This document shows, one piece after another, positions 26,329-33,184 of a DNA stretch of 38,236 bases. Location of the stretch: positions 1 through 38,236 of the forward strand of contig JAGCOF010000021.1 in assembly GCA_017645585.1 (NCBI GenBank), in the 5' to 3' direction. The notes below the pieces were generated by a model. That model ran no database searches. It saw nothing but the letters and a program-made list of their open reading frames with translations, and had not been told where the DNA came from. This DNA is from Bacteroidales bacterium (GTDB lineage: Bacteria; Bacteroidota; Bacteroidia; Bacteroidales; P3). Position numbers and translations under genes: made by a program. Numbering within the stretch: position 1 is the first letter of the stretch; every line of letters begins with the position of its first letter.

Positions 26329-27194
26329 AGCTCCATCAGCTTCAGGAACGACGCAGGGACGGGTGTCTCAAACTTCAGGCGCTTACCGGTGACGGGATGC
26401 GTGAAACAGAGGCGGTAGGCATGCAGACACAGCCGATTGACCGGCGAGAGATCCTCCTTGTAACCATACATCGGATCGTGCACCACAGGGTGCTGCAAAT
26501 CGCGCAGATGGACACGTATCTGGTTCCTTCTTCCGGTATCGAGTTTTAATTCCACCAATGAATAGCGGCGGCTCGTCTGCTTCACCTCGTAGTGCGTCAC
26601 CGCCAGCTTGCCGCCGTTGTCCACAGGCGACGACAGGACGCAGTATTCACCGTCGGTGAACCAACTCTTCACCTCGCCCTTCGGTGGCTCGATCTTGCCC
26701 CAAGCCACCGCCACATAGCGGCGATCGAACACCATCCCCTTCCAATCCTCCTCGAATTTCTGGCTCACCTCCTTGCTCTTGCTCACCACCATCAAGCCGC
26801 TGGTGTCGCGGTCGAGACGGTGCACGATGTGGGCGTGACAGCGCTGGTGCGATGCCTCCAGATATTGGTTCAACACCGTGATGACAGTTTTGTCATTGGG
26901 GTATTTGCTGTAGCTCAGCAGCCCTTCGTGTTTGTTGACCACCAGCAGGTGCTGGTCTTCGTAGACGATATCCAGGTCGCGCGGCCGCAGACGGTCCTTT
27001 CCGCTAACCTTCTCGATGCTCACCTTCATCCCCTTTTGCAGGGGGAAGTTGAACTGCGACGTGCGCCGCCCGTTGACATAAACATTGTGTGCCAGCAGCT
27101 CCTTCACCTTCGTGCGACTGCTGTCGGGCATTATTTCCTGCAAGAACGTGAGCAGCTCCTTAGGCTCACTGACGATGTATTCATTCTGTTTCAT
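26325..27194 (-). CDS. RluA-family RNA pseudouridine synthase
   Basis: 289 residues. An S4-like RNA-binding part (about 12-62) is followed by the pseudouridine synthase domain with the catalytic motif HRLDRDTSG (H125-G133, catalytic D128) and the RRNQIRVHL motif near residue 226. It converts uridines of rRNA or tRNA to pseudouridine; the exact site (RluA, RluC, RluD or TruC type) cannot be set from the sequence alone. Its own -7 box lies at 27203-27210. Confidence 0.92.
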   Translation of the reverse strand: MKQNEYIVSEPKELLTFLQEIMPDSSRTKVKELLAHNVYVNGRRTSQFNFPLQKGMKVSIEKVSGKDRLRPRDLDIVYEDQHLLVVNKHEGLLSYSKYPNDKTVITVLNQYLEASHQRCHAHIVHRLDRDTSGLMVVSKSKEVSQKFEEDWKGMVFDRRYVAVAWGKIEPPKGEVKSWFTDGEYCVLSSPVDNGGKLAVTHYEVKQTSRRYSLVELKLDTGRRNQIRVHLRDLQHPVVHDPMYGYKEDLSPVNRLCLHAYRLCFTHPVTGKRLKFETPVPASFLKLMEL

Positions 27195-27202
27195 TTCGGC
27201 TG

Positions 27203-27210
27203 CAAAAATA
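27203..27210 (-). promoter_or_regulatory. -7 promoter box of the pseudouridine synthase gene
   Basis: TATTTTTG on the minus strand, 9 bases before the start codon at 27194. The leader would be very short or absent. Confidence 0.5.
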
Positions 27211-27238
27211 CGACATTTTTTTCATTCGGCGAAACACC

Positions 27239-28033
27239 TCATTGGCCCTTGGCGTTGAAGCTGTCCCAAATCATCAGCTCCAGCTTGTTGGGCAGCAGCT
27301 TTATCAGCACCGGCAGGCAGTAGTTCATCACGCCGGGTTTCACCACATGGCGCCTGCGCAACATGCCGCGCAGGGCCCGTTTCACCAGCCATTGCGGCGT
27401 GCGGATAAGGCCTATGGCGACACCCAGCTTCATCAGGCGCGGTTGAATGTGGTAGAGCGGCGTGGCCACTGCAGCGGGCAACACGGTGGTTACCCCGACG
27501 CCATAGGGCGCCATCTCGAAATACAACGACTTGGAGAAACTCTTCAGATAGGCCTTCGTGGCCGAATACATCGTTATCCCGGGGGTCGGCAGCTTCGCCG
27601 TCATCGACGACATATTGACGATATATCCCCGGCGCCGCTCCTTCATGGCCTCGCCGAAGAGCATCATCAGCCGCGTGGGGGTGACGACATGCAGGCGCAT
27701 CATCGTAAGGGCCTTCTCCTGCGTCGCCCTGTCGAGCTCATGGAAGAAGAACATGCCGGCATTGTTGACGAGTATGTCGACCTCGAGGTGCCGCTCCTGG
27801 CAGTAGTTCCACACCTCGTCGGCCGCCGACTCCTGCGAGAGGTCCGCATAGAGGCCCCACGACTGCACGCCATACTGCTCTGTCAGCGTCTGCGGCAGTG
27901 TTTCGAGCAACTCCCGTTGGACAGACACCATCAGCACATTGCAGCCCTTGGCGGCCAGCTGCCGACAGTACTCCCACCCCATGCCCGACGTGCCACCGGT
28001 AACCAAAGCATTATATCCCTTGATATCTTTCAT
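27239..28033 (-). CDS. Short-chain dehydrogenase/reductase (SDR)
   Basis: 264 residues of the classical SDR type. The cofactor motif TGGTSGMG is at 12-19 (NADPH-style), NNAG at 90-93, a catalytic serine at 142-143 (NMSSM), and Y156-x3-K160 (YSATK). The hydrophobic C-terminal region (LMKLGVAIGLIRTPQWLVKRALRGML) resembles the membrane-associated SDRs of lipid metabolism such as 3-ketoacyl or 3-ketosphinganine reductases. The substrate is not determined. Its -7 box lies at 28068. Confidence 0.85.
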   Translation of the reverse strand: MKDIKGYNALVTGGTSGMGWEYCRQLAAKGCNVLMVSVQRELLETLPQTLTEQYGVQSWGLYADLSQESAADEVWNYCQERHLEVDILVNNAGMFFFHELDRATQEKALTMMRLHVVTPTRLMMLFGEAMKERRRGYIVNMSSMTAKLPTPGITMYSATKAYLKSFSKSLYFEMAPYGVGVTTVLPAAVATPLYHIQPRLMKLGVAIGLIRTPQWLVKRALRGMLRRRHVVKPGVMNYCLPVLIKLLPNKLELMIWDSFNAKGQ

Positions 28034-28067
28034 TCCAGATTAAAAAAACAACCAAAGTTCTGTAATG

Positions 28068-28075
28068 CAAAAATA
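28068..28075 (-). promoter_or_regulatory. -7 promoter box of the SDR gene
   Basis: TATTTTTG on the minus strand, 35 bases before the start at 28033. Confidence 0.5.
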
Positions 28076-28099
28076 CAAACTTTTTCCAGAATGGAAACA

Positions 28100-28125
28100 A
28101 AAAAGTGCCCTTGAGGGCACTTTTT
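28100..28125 (-). terminator. Rho-independent terminator of the BspA-like gene
   Basis: AAAAAGTGCCC and GGGCACTTTTT form a perfect 11-bp stem with loop TTGA. It sits 23 bases beyond the stop of the minus-strand gene ending at 28148, and a T-rich tract follows on that strand. Confidence 0.92.
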
Positions 28126-28147
28126 AACATTAAACATGATAGAATAA

Positions 28148-29293
28148 TCATCTCACCACCACCACGCGGCGCGCCGGATGGTTTCCGACCTTGATCAGGT
28201 AGGTGCCTGCGGCGGGCACATCGAACCGCAGCGCCGAGTAGTCGTCCTGCCGCGTGGCCAGCAGACGCCCCACAGCGTCATACAGCCACACGGTGTTGCC
28301 CTCTGCACCCTCCACCACAATCTGCCCGTTGTTGATATACACCTTGGCGTCCAGCGCCACCACGCCCTCTATACCCTCGGTGCTGTCAGGGGTAAAGTAG
28401 GCGACGATAGATATATCTTCTATCACAGTGACGGTGAGCGGATTGTCGGTGACAATGTTTTGGTAGCCAGGGGTAATGCTCCAACCCTCGAAGTGGTAGC
28501 CCTCGTTAGCGGTGGCAAGCAGCTCGGCTTGAGGATTGTTGCAGGTGGGTTCGCTGATAACCTCGATGCTACCATGTTCCTCGTTTGATGCCGTAACATC
28601 AAGAACATATCCCAGCTCCTCGATGAATGTGGAAAAATGCTGACTCCATTCCTGTACTGACGTGTAAGAGGCCGTGCTACCGCATGGGATGTATATTTTG
28701 GCTGTGTCGGGAATGTCCCACAGGGCACGGTAGCCGACACTGGGTGCTACATTGTTAAGCAAATGCATTTCCATCAGTGCCTGGCAAAAAAGGAATGCAT
28801 CTGAGAAGATGTTCGTGACGCATCGGCCCAAGGTGATTTGTGGCAGCGAAATACAACCCTTGAATGCCATATTTGGAATATACGTTATGCTGTCCGGCAG
28901 ATGGACAGAGACAAGCGAAGAGCAGTAAGCGAAAGAGTATTCTCCCATGTATCTCACACTGTTCGGCACATAAATTGATGTCAGCGTCTTGCAGTTGAAG
29001 AAAGCGCCAATCATAAAGTCATGGGTCTTAAGCTCGGTTACCGTGTAGGTGGTCCCGCAATAGGACACCGTCTCAGGGATGATTAGGTCGCCGGAGACAT
29101 AGTTGCTGTCGCTGCTTCTCGTATAAGGACTAACCACGCTGACCTGGGTTGAGTCGTAGATTTTGTAGTAGAGAGTCTGCCCGCTCGGAGCGGCGGCGGA
29201 AAAGTCGTAGGCATAATACTGTCCATAAACATTTGTCGTTCCCATCAGCACTGCGAAGAGTGCTGCGATGATTTTAGTGCTGTGTTGTTTCAT
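28148..29293 (-). CDS. BspA-like leucine-rich-repeat surface protein with T9SS-type C-terminus
   Basis: 381 residues. A signal peptide (1-24, ending TTNVYG) is followed by leucine-rich LRR_5/BspA-type repeats at about 65-205 (CKTLTSIYVPNSVRYMGEYSF, CSSLVSVHLPDSITYIPNMAF). An InlB B-repeat-like module spans about 230-303 (GYHFEGWSITPGYQN), and a C-terminal T9SS-like sorting domain spans about 315-381 (VWLYDAVGRLLATRQ, AAGTYLIKVG, ARRVVVVR). It is probably a surface-exposed binding protein. The strong structured element at 29399-29561 lies about 105 bases ahead of the start and may control it. No TAnnTTTG box was found directly upstream. Confidence 0.87.
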   Translation of the reverse strand: MKQHSTKIIAALFAVLMGTTNVYGQYYAYDFSAAAPSGQTLYYKIYDSTQVSVVSPYTRSSDSNYVSGDLIIPETVSYCGTTYTVTELKTHDFMIGAFFNCKTLTSIYVPNSVRYMGEYSFAYCSSLVSVHLPDSITYIPNMAFKGCISLPQITLGRCVTNIFSDAFLFCQALMEMHLLNNVAPSVGYRALWDIPDTAKIYIPCGSTASYTSVQEWSQHFSTFIEELGYVLDVTASNEEHGSIEVISEPTCNNPQAELLATANEGYHFEGWSITPGYQNIVTDNPLTVTVIEDISIVAYFTPDSTEGIEGVVALDAKVYINNGQIVVEGAEGNTVWLYDAVGRLLATRQDDYSALRFDVPAAGTYLIKVGNHPARRVVVVR

Positions 29294-29609
29294 TGTATTG
29301 TTGTTTTTGTTGGATTAAACAAAAATGCCCTATTATAATACGCATTTCTCGGGTCAAATCTTACAGGCATGAATATTTTTTTAGCGAACCTTATAGATAA
29401 AAAAGGCGTTGAATTATTCTTTTGTTGCTCCTTATTGGCTGCAAGGCTCTGGACTGCCTATCCTATCAATAAGTTGCGAATAATTCACGCCCTGGCGTGA
29501 ACTACCCCCGAGCTTATTCTCATAGGAAGAAGAATTGTCCAGATTCTTGCAGCGAGAATAATGGGCGGTTAGCTCAATATGTTTTTTGTCTTTTTTACAT
29601 TGCTGTTTT
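29294..29609. other. 316-base spacer holding a structured RNA candidate
   Basis: No gene is seen here. The middle (29399-29561) is dominated by paired stems described separately. The 29294-29395 part is AT-rich leader to the BspA-like gene. 29562-29609 holds GGGCGGTTAGCTCA, which looks like the first 14 bases of a tRNA, and two T runs. Confidence 0.6.
29399..29561 (-). ncRNA. Candidate structured RNA with kissing loops and terminator-like stem
   Basis: P1: 29405-29419 pairs with 29478-29491 over 14 bp with one bulged T. P2: CTTATTG (29431-29437) pairs with CAATAAG (29467-29473) and encloses AGGC/GCCT (29444-29447/29456-29459) with an 8-nt loop. P3: TTATTCTC (29514-29521) pairs with GAGAATAA (29554-29561) and encloses AAGAAT/ATTCTT with a 7-nt loop. 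The two loops are complementary over 6 nt (CTGGAC 29449-29454 with GTCCAG 29537-29542). On the minus strand P1 is followed at once by six T (29404-29399). A rival hairpin (29484-29491 with 29494-29501) uses half of P1. The strand is inferred. It could be a leader of the BspA-like gene or the 3' end of the DUF4160-DUF2442 transcript. Confidence 0.5.
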
Positions 29610-29864
29610 TTAGTTAATAATACCTTTGTATAGTTGTTCTATCGGAAAGATTAAGTCCCAATTACGGCCCCAAACAATATTGCCACCGTCGAGAGTGAAG
29701 GTGCTGAACTTCTTGGGGTCAAGGTATTTGTTGTACTGCGGATGCGGATGCCGACGGATGTAGTCGCCGACATCAACCGTGCTGTCGGTACCGTCGCTGA
29801 ACACCAGCCGCACCTTCAGCCCGCCCAGGTCGTATGCATCTGTTATATATAGTCTTTCGCTCAT
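29610..29864 (-). CDS. DUF2442 domain protein
   Basis: 84 residues from the ATG at 29864; the frame continues upstream to 29924 but that part overlaps the DUF4160 gene. The ATGA overlap with the upstream gene's stop fixes the start. The sequence DAYDLGGLKVRLVFSDGTDSTVDVGDYI followed by KKFSTFTLDGGNIVWGRNWDLIFPIEQLY fits the small DUF2442 family. Its function is unknown; members are commonly paired with DUF4160, as here, and the pair has been proposed to act as a toxin-antitoxin-like module. Confidence 0.85.
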   Translation of the reverse strand: MSERLYITDAYDLGGLKVRLVFSDGTDSTVDVGDYIRRHPHPQYNKYLDPKKFSTFTLDGGNIVWGRNWDLIFPIEQLYKGIIN

Positions 29865-30163
29865 ATTTTCGTCTTGATATTGGTGCTTCTCACCTGTTGC
29901 TTCATCACAAAGAAACGCACCCACTTGTCGATGATATTTTTGCTGTATTTGCGAATAAACGCTTCTGCCACACGTTTGTCCTTGGCCGTCAAAGGAGGCT
30001 CTCCATGCTTCTCCCGTATATTGATGTTGCTCAACTCACCATTCATCATAATCAACTCAAAAATACTCTCACAATCACCGTGTTTCACATGCACATGTAT
30101 CGGCTCGTGTTCGTTGGAGTAGAAGTAGAAGATAAAACCGAAGTATTCGTATATTTTTGGCAT
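29861..30163 (-). CDS. DUF4160 domain protein
   Basis: 100 residues from the ATG at 30163; a longer frame to 30217 would run over the promoter box at 30188. The motif YFGFIFYFYSNEHEPIHVHV is the DUF4160 hallmark (E-H-x-P-x-H-x-H), and the C-terminal half (LTAKDKRVAEAFIRKYSKNIIDKWVRFF) is helical. It is the first gene of a two-gene unit with DUF2442. The histidine-rich motif could bind metal, but no activity can be asserted. Confidence 0.87.
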   Translation of the reverse strand: MPKIYEYFGFIFYFYSNEHEPIHVHVKHGDCESIFELIMMNGELSNINIREKHGEPPLTAKDKRVAEAFIRKYSKNIIDKWVRFFVMKQQVRSTNIKTKI

Positions 30164-30187
30164 TTTATTTATTGTTGTTTCCGACTG

Positions 30188-30195
30188 CAAAGATA
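30188..30195 (-). promoter_or_regulatory. -7 promoter box of the DUF4160-DUF2442 pair
   Basis: TATCTTTG on the minus strand, 25 bases before the ATG at 30163. Confidence 0.6.
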
Positions 30196-30248
30196 CAAAG
30201 ATTATTTCATCTGGCAAAATTTATTTCTCCCGCTGTGGTTTCAGTCTC

Positions 30249-30306
30249 CCCGCCTGGCGGCGGTAATCTATAAATCCTTGGATTATTGGATTACGCCGCA
30301 GGCGGG
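30249..30306. repeat. Imperfect inverted repeat, 18 bp with two bulges
   Basis: CCCGCCTG-CGGCG-TAATC (30249-30268, with single extra G at 30257 and 30263) pairs with 30289-30306. The preceding context GGCAAAAT...CTCCCGCTG recurs at 30484-30499 with a shorter element (to about 30562) that keeps TAATCC, GGATTA and GGCGGGGAG. Confidence 0.6.
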
Positions 30307-30356
30307 AGATAAATGGGTGATCGGTAATCGGTATTATTTCGGGATGACATCGGGTT

Positions 30357-30438
30357 AACCTCGGGTTAACCTGCTATTGACCTGCTATTAACCTGCCTCT
30401 AACCTGCCTTTGACCTTCACTTGACCTTCATTGAACCT
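30357..30438. repeat. 11-bp-period tandem repeat, eight units
   Basis: The pentamer RACCT occurs at 30357, 30368, 30379, 30390, 30401, 30412, 30423 and 30434, exactly 11 bases apart. Typical units read TTAACCTGCCT or TTGACCTTCAC. Confidence 0.85.
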
Positions 30439-30579
30439 TGGGTAAAAATGGACAACAGCAAAACACAAACAATAATTGGAATGGCAAAATCTCCCGCTGC
30501 GCGTAATCCATATATCCAGAAAAAATGATAAGATTAACAGGATTACCGCCAAGGGCGGGGAGGTTATAAAAAGGAATTT

Positions 30580-30595
30580 ATGTCGTGCACGACAT
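30580..30595. promoter_or_regulatory. 16-bp perfect palindrome
   Basis: ATGTCGTGCACGACAT is fully palindromic. Its core TCGTGCACGA recurs at 30860-30869. It looks like a site for a dimeric DNA-binding protein; the factor is unknown. Confidence 0.5.
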
Positions 30596-30604
30596 ATCCG
30601 TAAG

Positions 30605-30690
30605 TGCACCGTAGATGCACCGTCTTTTCTCCGACCGCAGTCGGACTTCAGTCGGAGTTGACTCGGACTTGAGTCGGACCAGAGTCGGAG
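30605..30690. repeat. Two further 11-bp-period repeat blocks
   Basis: TGCACCGT occurs at 30605 and 30616. Then TCGGA occurs at 30641, 30652, 30663, 30674 and 30685, again exactly 11 bases apart (units such as AGTCGGACTTC). Confidence 0.8.
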
Positions 30691-30820
30691 GGGGTCCGTA
30701 GTGACACTGATGGCAAAACGGCATTTAATTAGCTTATAACATGATTATTAGTAACGACAATTGCCGCCTTTGCCTGTTTTTGTCCAACAAAGGAGCTTTC
30801 TGGGGGTGGATTGAAGGTCG

Positions 30821-30853
30821 AACTGACAACTGACAACTAACAACTGACAACTA
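30821..30853. repeat. 7-bp tandem repeat AACTGAC
   Basis: Units AACTGAC, AACTGAC, AACTAAC, AACTGAC and a partial AACTA follow each other without gaps. Confidence 0.85.
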
Positions 30854-30891
30854 TTTACATCGTGCACGACCTAATTTTTCTGTCCGAAAAA

Positions 30892-30907
30892 GGTTTCACG
30901 TGAAACA
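30892..30907. other. parS: parS-like centromere site
   Basis: GGTTTCACGTGAAACA matches the widely conserved parS consensus TGTTNCACGTGAAACA at 15 of 16 positions, and its inner 14 bases are a perfect palindrome. parS is bound by ParB for chromosome segregation and usually lies near oriC. No parA or parB gene is in the window. Confidence 0.8.
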
Positions 30908-30925
30908 TTGGTTTTTGTTGGGTTA

Positions 30926-31429
30926 TCAACAATTCGGGTCGTATAAATCAACAACCTCGTGGGGGTTGCCGATCCCGTGGATGAACTTCAACATGTCGTC
31001 GCGGGTTATCACCAGCGAGGCGCGGTTGTCGTTGGGGTGAAAGCTGACTTTCTGGGCGTTCAGGAGGTTCCTGTCCACGAAGAGTGTCACCTCGTGGTTC
31101 GCGTCGTTTACAAGTGTAAACAGCGACACGCTGCCGGGCCGCACGCCGAGGTAGCGCATCATGCGCTCAGGGCTGGCAAAGCTGAGTTTCCCCTGATGCA
31201 GGCGGTGCTCCATATCGTGGATGTCCATCGGGAAGCGGCTGTCCATGATGACGAGGTAGTGGCGGTTGCCCTTGTGGTTGCGGAAGAAGAGGTTCTTGCA
31301 GAGCGTGGTGCCCTCGCCGCGGTAGAATTGCGCGGCAATCTCGATGGTGGGTGCCTCGGGGTGCTCGTAGTAGTCGAAGGGGATGCCCATGCGGCTGAGG
31401 GCATCATATACTTGGGGTTGTCCTATCAT
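30926..31429 (-). CDS. Prolyl-tRNA deacylase, ProX/PrdX (YbaK-like) family
   Basis: 167 residues. It hydrolyses mischarged Ala-tRNA(Pro) in trans. Visible marks are the N-terminal YEHPEAPTIEIAAQ, the substrate-site lysine K45 in CKNLFFRNHKGNRHYLVIMD, LSFASPERMMRYLGVRPGSVSLFTLVND, and the closing NDNRASLVITRDDMLKFI, all in the order known for stand-alone PrdX proteins. The length is normal. It has its own minus-strand promoter, and its stop overlaps a DnaA-box-like nonamer (30923-30931). Confidence 0.9.
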   Translation of the reverse strand: MIGQPQVYDALSRMGIPFDYYEHPEAPTIEIAAQFYRGEGTTLCKNLFFRNHKGNRHYLVIMDSRFPMDIHDMEHRLHQGKLSFASPERMMRYLGVRPGSVSLFTLVNDANHEVTLFVDRNLLNAQKVSFHPNDNRASLVITRDDMLKFIHGIGNPHEVVDLYDPNC

Positions 31430-31449
31430 AGTCGTATTGTTTCGAACTG

Positions 31450-31457
31450 CAAAATTA
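31450..31457 (-). promoter_or_regulatory. -7 promoter box of the prolyl-tRNA deacylase gene
   Basis: TAATTTTG on the minus strand, 21 bases before the ATG at 31429. Confidence 0.55.
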
Positions 31458-31489
31458 CGAATATTTATTCACATGTCGGAGAATTTATG

Positions 31490-31497
31490 TATTTTTG
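31490..31497 (+). promoter_or_regulatory. -7 promoter box of the gene at 31521
   Basis: TATTTTTG, 24 bases before the ATG at 31521. It argues against the longer upstream reading frame as the true protein start. Confidence 0.55.
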
Positions 31498-31520
31498 CAA
31501 TCCGATTACAGCAGACACCT

Positions 31521-32186
31521 ATGAAGACAATGATACACGACTGCCCTGAGTTGATGGAGACCATCGAGCGCATCGGCTTCCTGCCGCTCCTCGCGGGCAC
31601 CATACCCGGTTTCTCGGCCGACGAGATGATGGCGCCGGAATGTCGCTACAAGCTGCTGGACGACGGCAGCTGGGACTGGCCGCTGTGGGATTGGAAAGGA
31701 CCCGTCGTCACCGAAGGTCATTTTGCCTACGGCAAGTTCTTCGACGGCAAGGCGGGGTTCGTCACGCTGGAGTGGTGGCCCGATCTGTGCAATTGGCGCC
31801 GCAGCCGCCATCCGCTGCCCGACGAGGAGTCGGTGGAGGGCGCCATCCTGTCGGTGCTGCAGGTGAACGGCAGCATGATTACACGCGATTTGCGCGCCGC
31901 CTGCGGTTTTACGGGTGCCAAGATGCGCAGCCGCTTCGACAGCTATGTGACCCGCCTGCAGATGGCCTGCCGCGTGGTGACCGAAGACTTTGTCTATCCC
32001 CACGACAAACACGGCAACCGTTACGGCTGGGGTTGGGCGCTGCTGAATGTCCCCGAACACCTGTTCAGCCGCGATACATACCTCTGCGACCGCAGCCCCG
32101 AGGAAAGCCGCGAACGGCTGCTGACTCATTTCCGCTCCCTATTGCCCAAAGCTACCGCGAAGCAATTGGAGCGGCTGATTGGATAA
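31521..32186 (+). CDS. Conserved protein, possible winged-helix/AlkZ-related type
   Basis: 221 residues from the ATG at 31521; the frame is open from 31383 but a promoter box lies at 31490. The N-terminus (LMETIERIGFLPLLAGTIPGFSADEMM) and a Trp-rich stretch (DGSWDWPLWDWKG, LEWWPDLCNWRR) are followed by a helical part that could form a winged helix (ESVEGAILSVLQVNGSMITRDLRAACGFTGAKMRSRFDSYVTRLQMACRVV). The pattern recalls proteins annotated as AlkZ-related in Bacteroidetes, but I am not certain. It is convergent with nadA, 12 bases apart. Confidence 0.7.
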   Translation: MKTMIHDCPELMETIERIGFLPLLAGTIPGFSADEMMAPECRYKLLDDGSWDWPLWDWKGPVVTEGHFAYGKFFDGKAGFVTLEWWPDLCNWRRSRHPLPDEESVEGAILSVLQVNGSMITRDLRAACGFTGAKMRSRFDSYVTRLQMACRVVTEDFVYPHDKHGNRYGWGWALLNVPEHLFSRDTYLCDRSPEESRERLLTHFRSLLPKATAKQLERLIG

Positions 32187-32198
32187 GATTGTTCCGCC

Positions 32199-33146
32199 TT
32201 ATTTGATGATGCCGAGTTGGCGGCTCATGTCGAGCATGCGGACGATGGGGCGCTTGGCGGCCTCGATCATCTCGGGGCTCATCAGTATCTCAGGTTGCTC
32301 GTCGCGCAGGCATTTATACAGTTTCTCCAGCGTGTTGAGCTTCATGTAGGCGCAGTCGTCACAGGCGCAGCTCTTGTTGTCGCGCAGGGTGATGAACTCC
32401 TTGTCGGGATTTTCGCGCTTCATCTCGTAGAGGATGCCCGTCTCGGTGGCCACAATGAACTGCTTGGCGGCAGAGGCCTTGATGTAGTTGAGCATCGCCT
32501 TGGTGGAGCCGATGAAGTCGGCCACCTTGAGCAGCGCGGGGTTACATTCGGGGTGGGCAATGACGGGGGCGTCGGGGTGCTCGGCCTTGAGCTGCAGCAC
32601 CGCCTCGGCCTGCATGGCGTCGTGCACGGTGCAGACGCCGTTCCAGAGCAGCATCCGGCGACCGGTGACCTGATTGATGTAGCCGCCCAGGTTGCGGTCG
32701 GGCGCGAAGATGATTTTCTGCTCTTTGGGTAGTGCGCGCACCAGCTTCTCGGCGTTGCCGCTGGTGCAGATAAGGTCACTGAGGGCTTTGATTTCGGCGG
32801 AGCAGTTGACATAGCTGATGACCATGTGGTCGGGGTGCTCGGCCTTGAACTTGGCGAAGTCCTCGGCCTTGCAGCTTTCGGCCAATGAGCAGCTGGCTTC
32901 CATATCGGGCAGCAGCACCTTGCGCTGAGGATTGAGGATTTTGGCGGTTTCGGCCATGAAATGCACTCCACAGAAGACGATGATGTCTGCCGTTGCCTCC
33001 TGGGCCTTCTGAGCCAATGCCAAGCTGTCGCCCACATAGTCGGACAGTTCCTGTATTTCGTGCCGCTGGTAATAATGACCTAATATGACGGCGTTCTTTT
33101 CTTTCTTCAGGCGCAGTATTTCCTGCTTCAATTCATTGTCGGTCAT
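32199..33146 (-). CDS. nadA: Quinolinate synthase
   Basis: 315 residues. It condenses iminoaspartate with dihydroxyacetone phosphate to quinolinate in NAD synthesis, using a [4Fe-4S] cluster. The probable cluster cysteines are C86 (ASCSLAESC), C172 (GVCTVHDA) and C265 or C262 (CACDDCAYMKLN). ILGHYYQRHEIQELSDYVGDSL at the N-terminus and HPECNPAL at about 198-205 are further family marks. nadB and nadC are not in the window. The promoter lies at 33174. Confidence 0.95.
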   Translation of the reverse strand: MTDNELKQEILRLKKEKNAVILGHYYQRHEIQELSDYVGDSLALAQKAQEATADIIVFCGVHFMAETAKILNPQRKVLLPDMEASCSLAESCKAEDFAKFKAEHPDHMVISYVNCSAEIKALSDLICTSGNAEKLVRALPKEQKIIFAPDRNLGGYINQVTGRRMLLWNGVCTVHDAMQAEAVLQLKAEHPDAPVIAHPECNPALLKVADFIGSTKAMLNYIKASAAKQFIVATETGILYEMKRENPDKEFITLRDNKSCACDDCAYMKLNTLEKLYKCLRDEQPEILMSPEMIEAAKRPIVRMLDMSRQLGIIK

Positions 33147-33173
33147 AGTGACTTATCCTTTGATTTCAAAGTG

Positions 33174-33181
33174 CAAAGATA
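33174..33181 (-). promoter_or_regulatory. -7 promoter box of nadA
   Basis: TATCTTTG on the minus strand, 28 bases before the ATG at 33146. Confidence 0.6.
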
Positions 33182-33184
33182 CGA

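Larger units (their letters stand above)
30164..30925. other. 762-base repeat-rich spacer
   Basis: No gene is seen. In order it holds: the DUF4160 promoter, a long imperfect hairpin (30249-30306), an 11-bp repeat block (30357-30438), a shortened copy related to the hairpin (30483-30560), a 16-bp palindrome (30580-30595), two more 11-bp repeat blocks (30605-30623 and 30641-30690), a 7-bp repeat (30821-30853), a second short palindrome (30860-30869), a near-perfect parS site (30892-30907) and a DnaA-box-like site (30923-30931). Confidence 0.75.

Noticed and set aside
29563-29576. GGGCGGTTAGCTCA resembles the 5' end of a tRNA (acceptor strand, U8-A9, D-stem GCTC)
   Set aside because: Only 14 bases fit. 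No anticodon arm, T arm or matching acceptor strand follows, so it is not a tRNA gene. It could be a scar, but chance is not excluded.
30357-30690. CRISPR-like array
   Set aside because: Units are 11 bp, contiguous and degenerate without spacers, and no cas genes are near.
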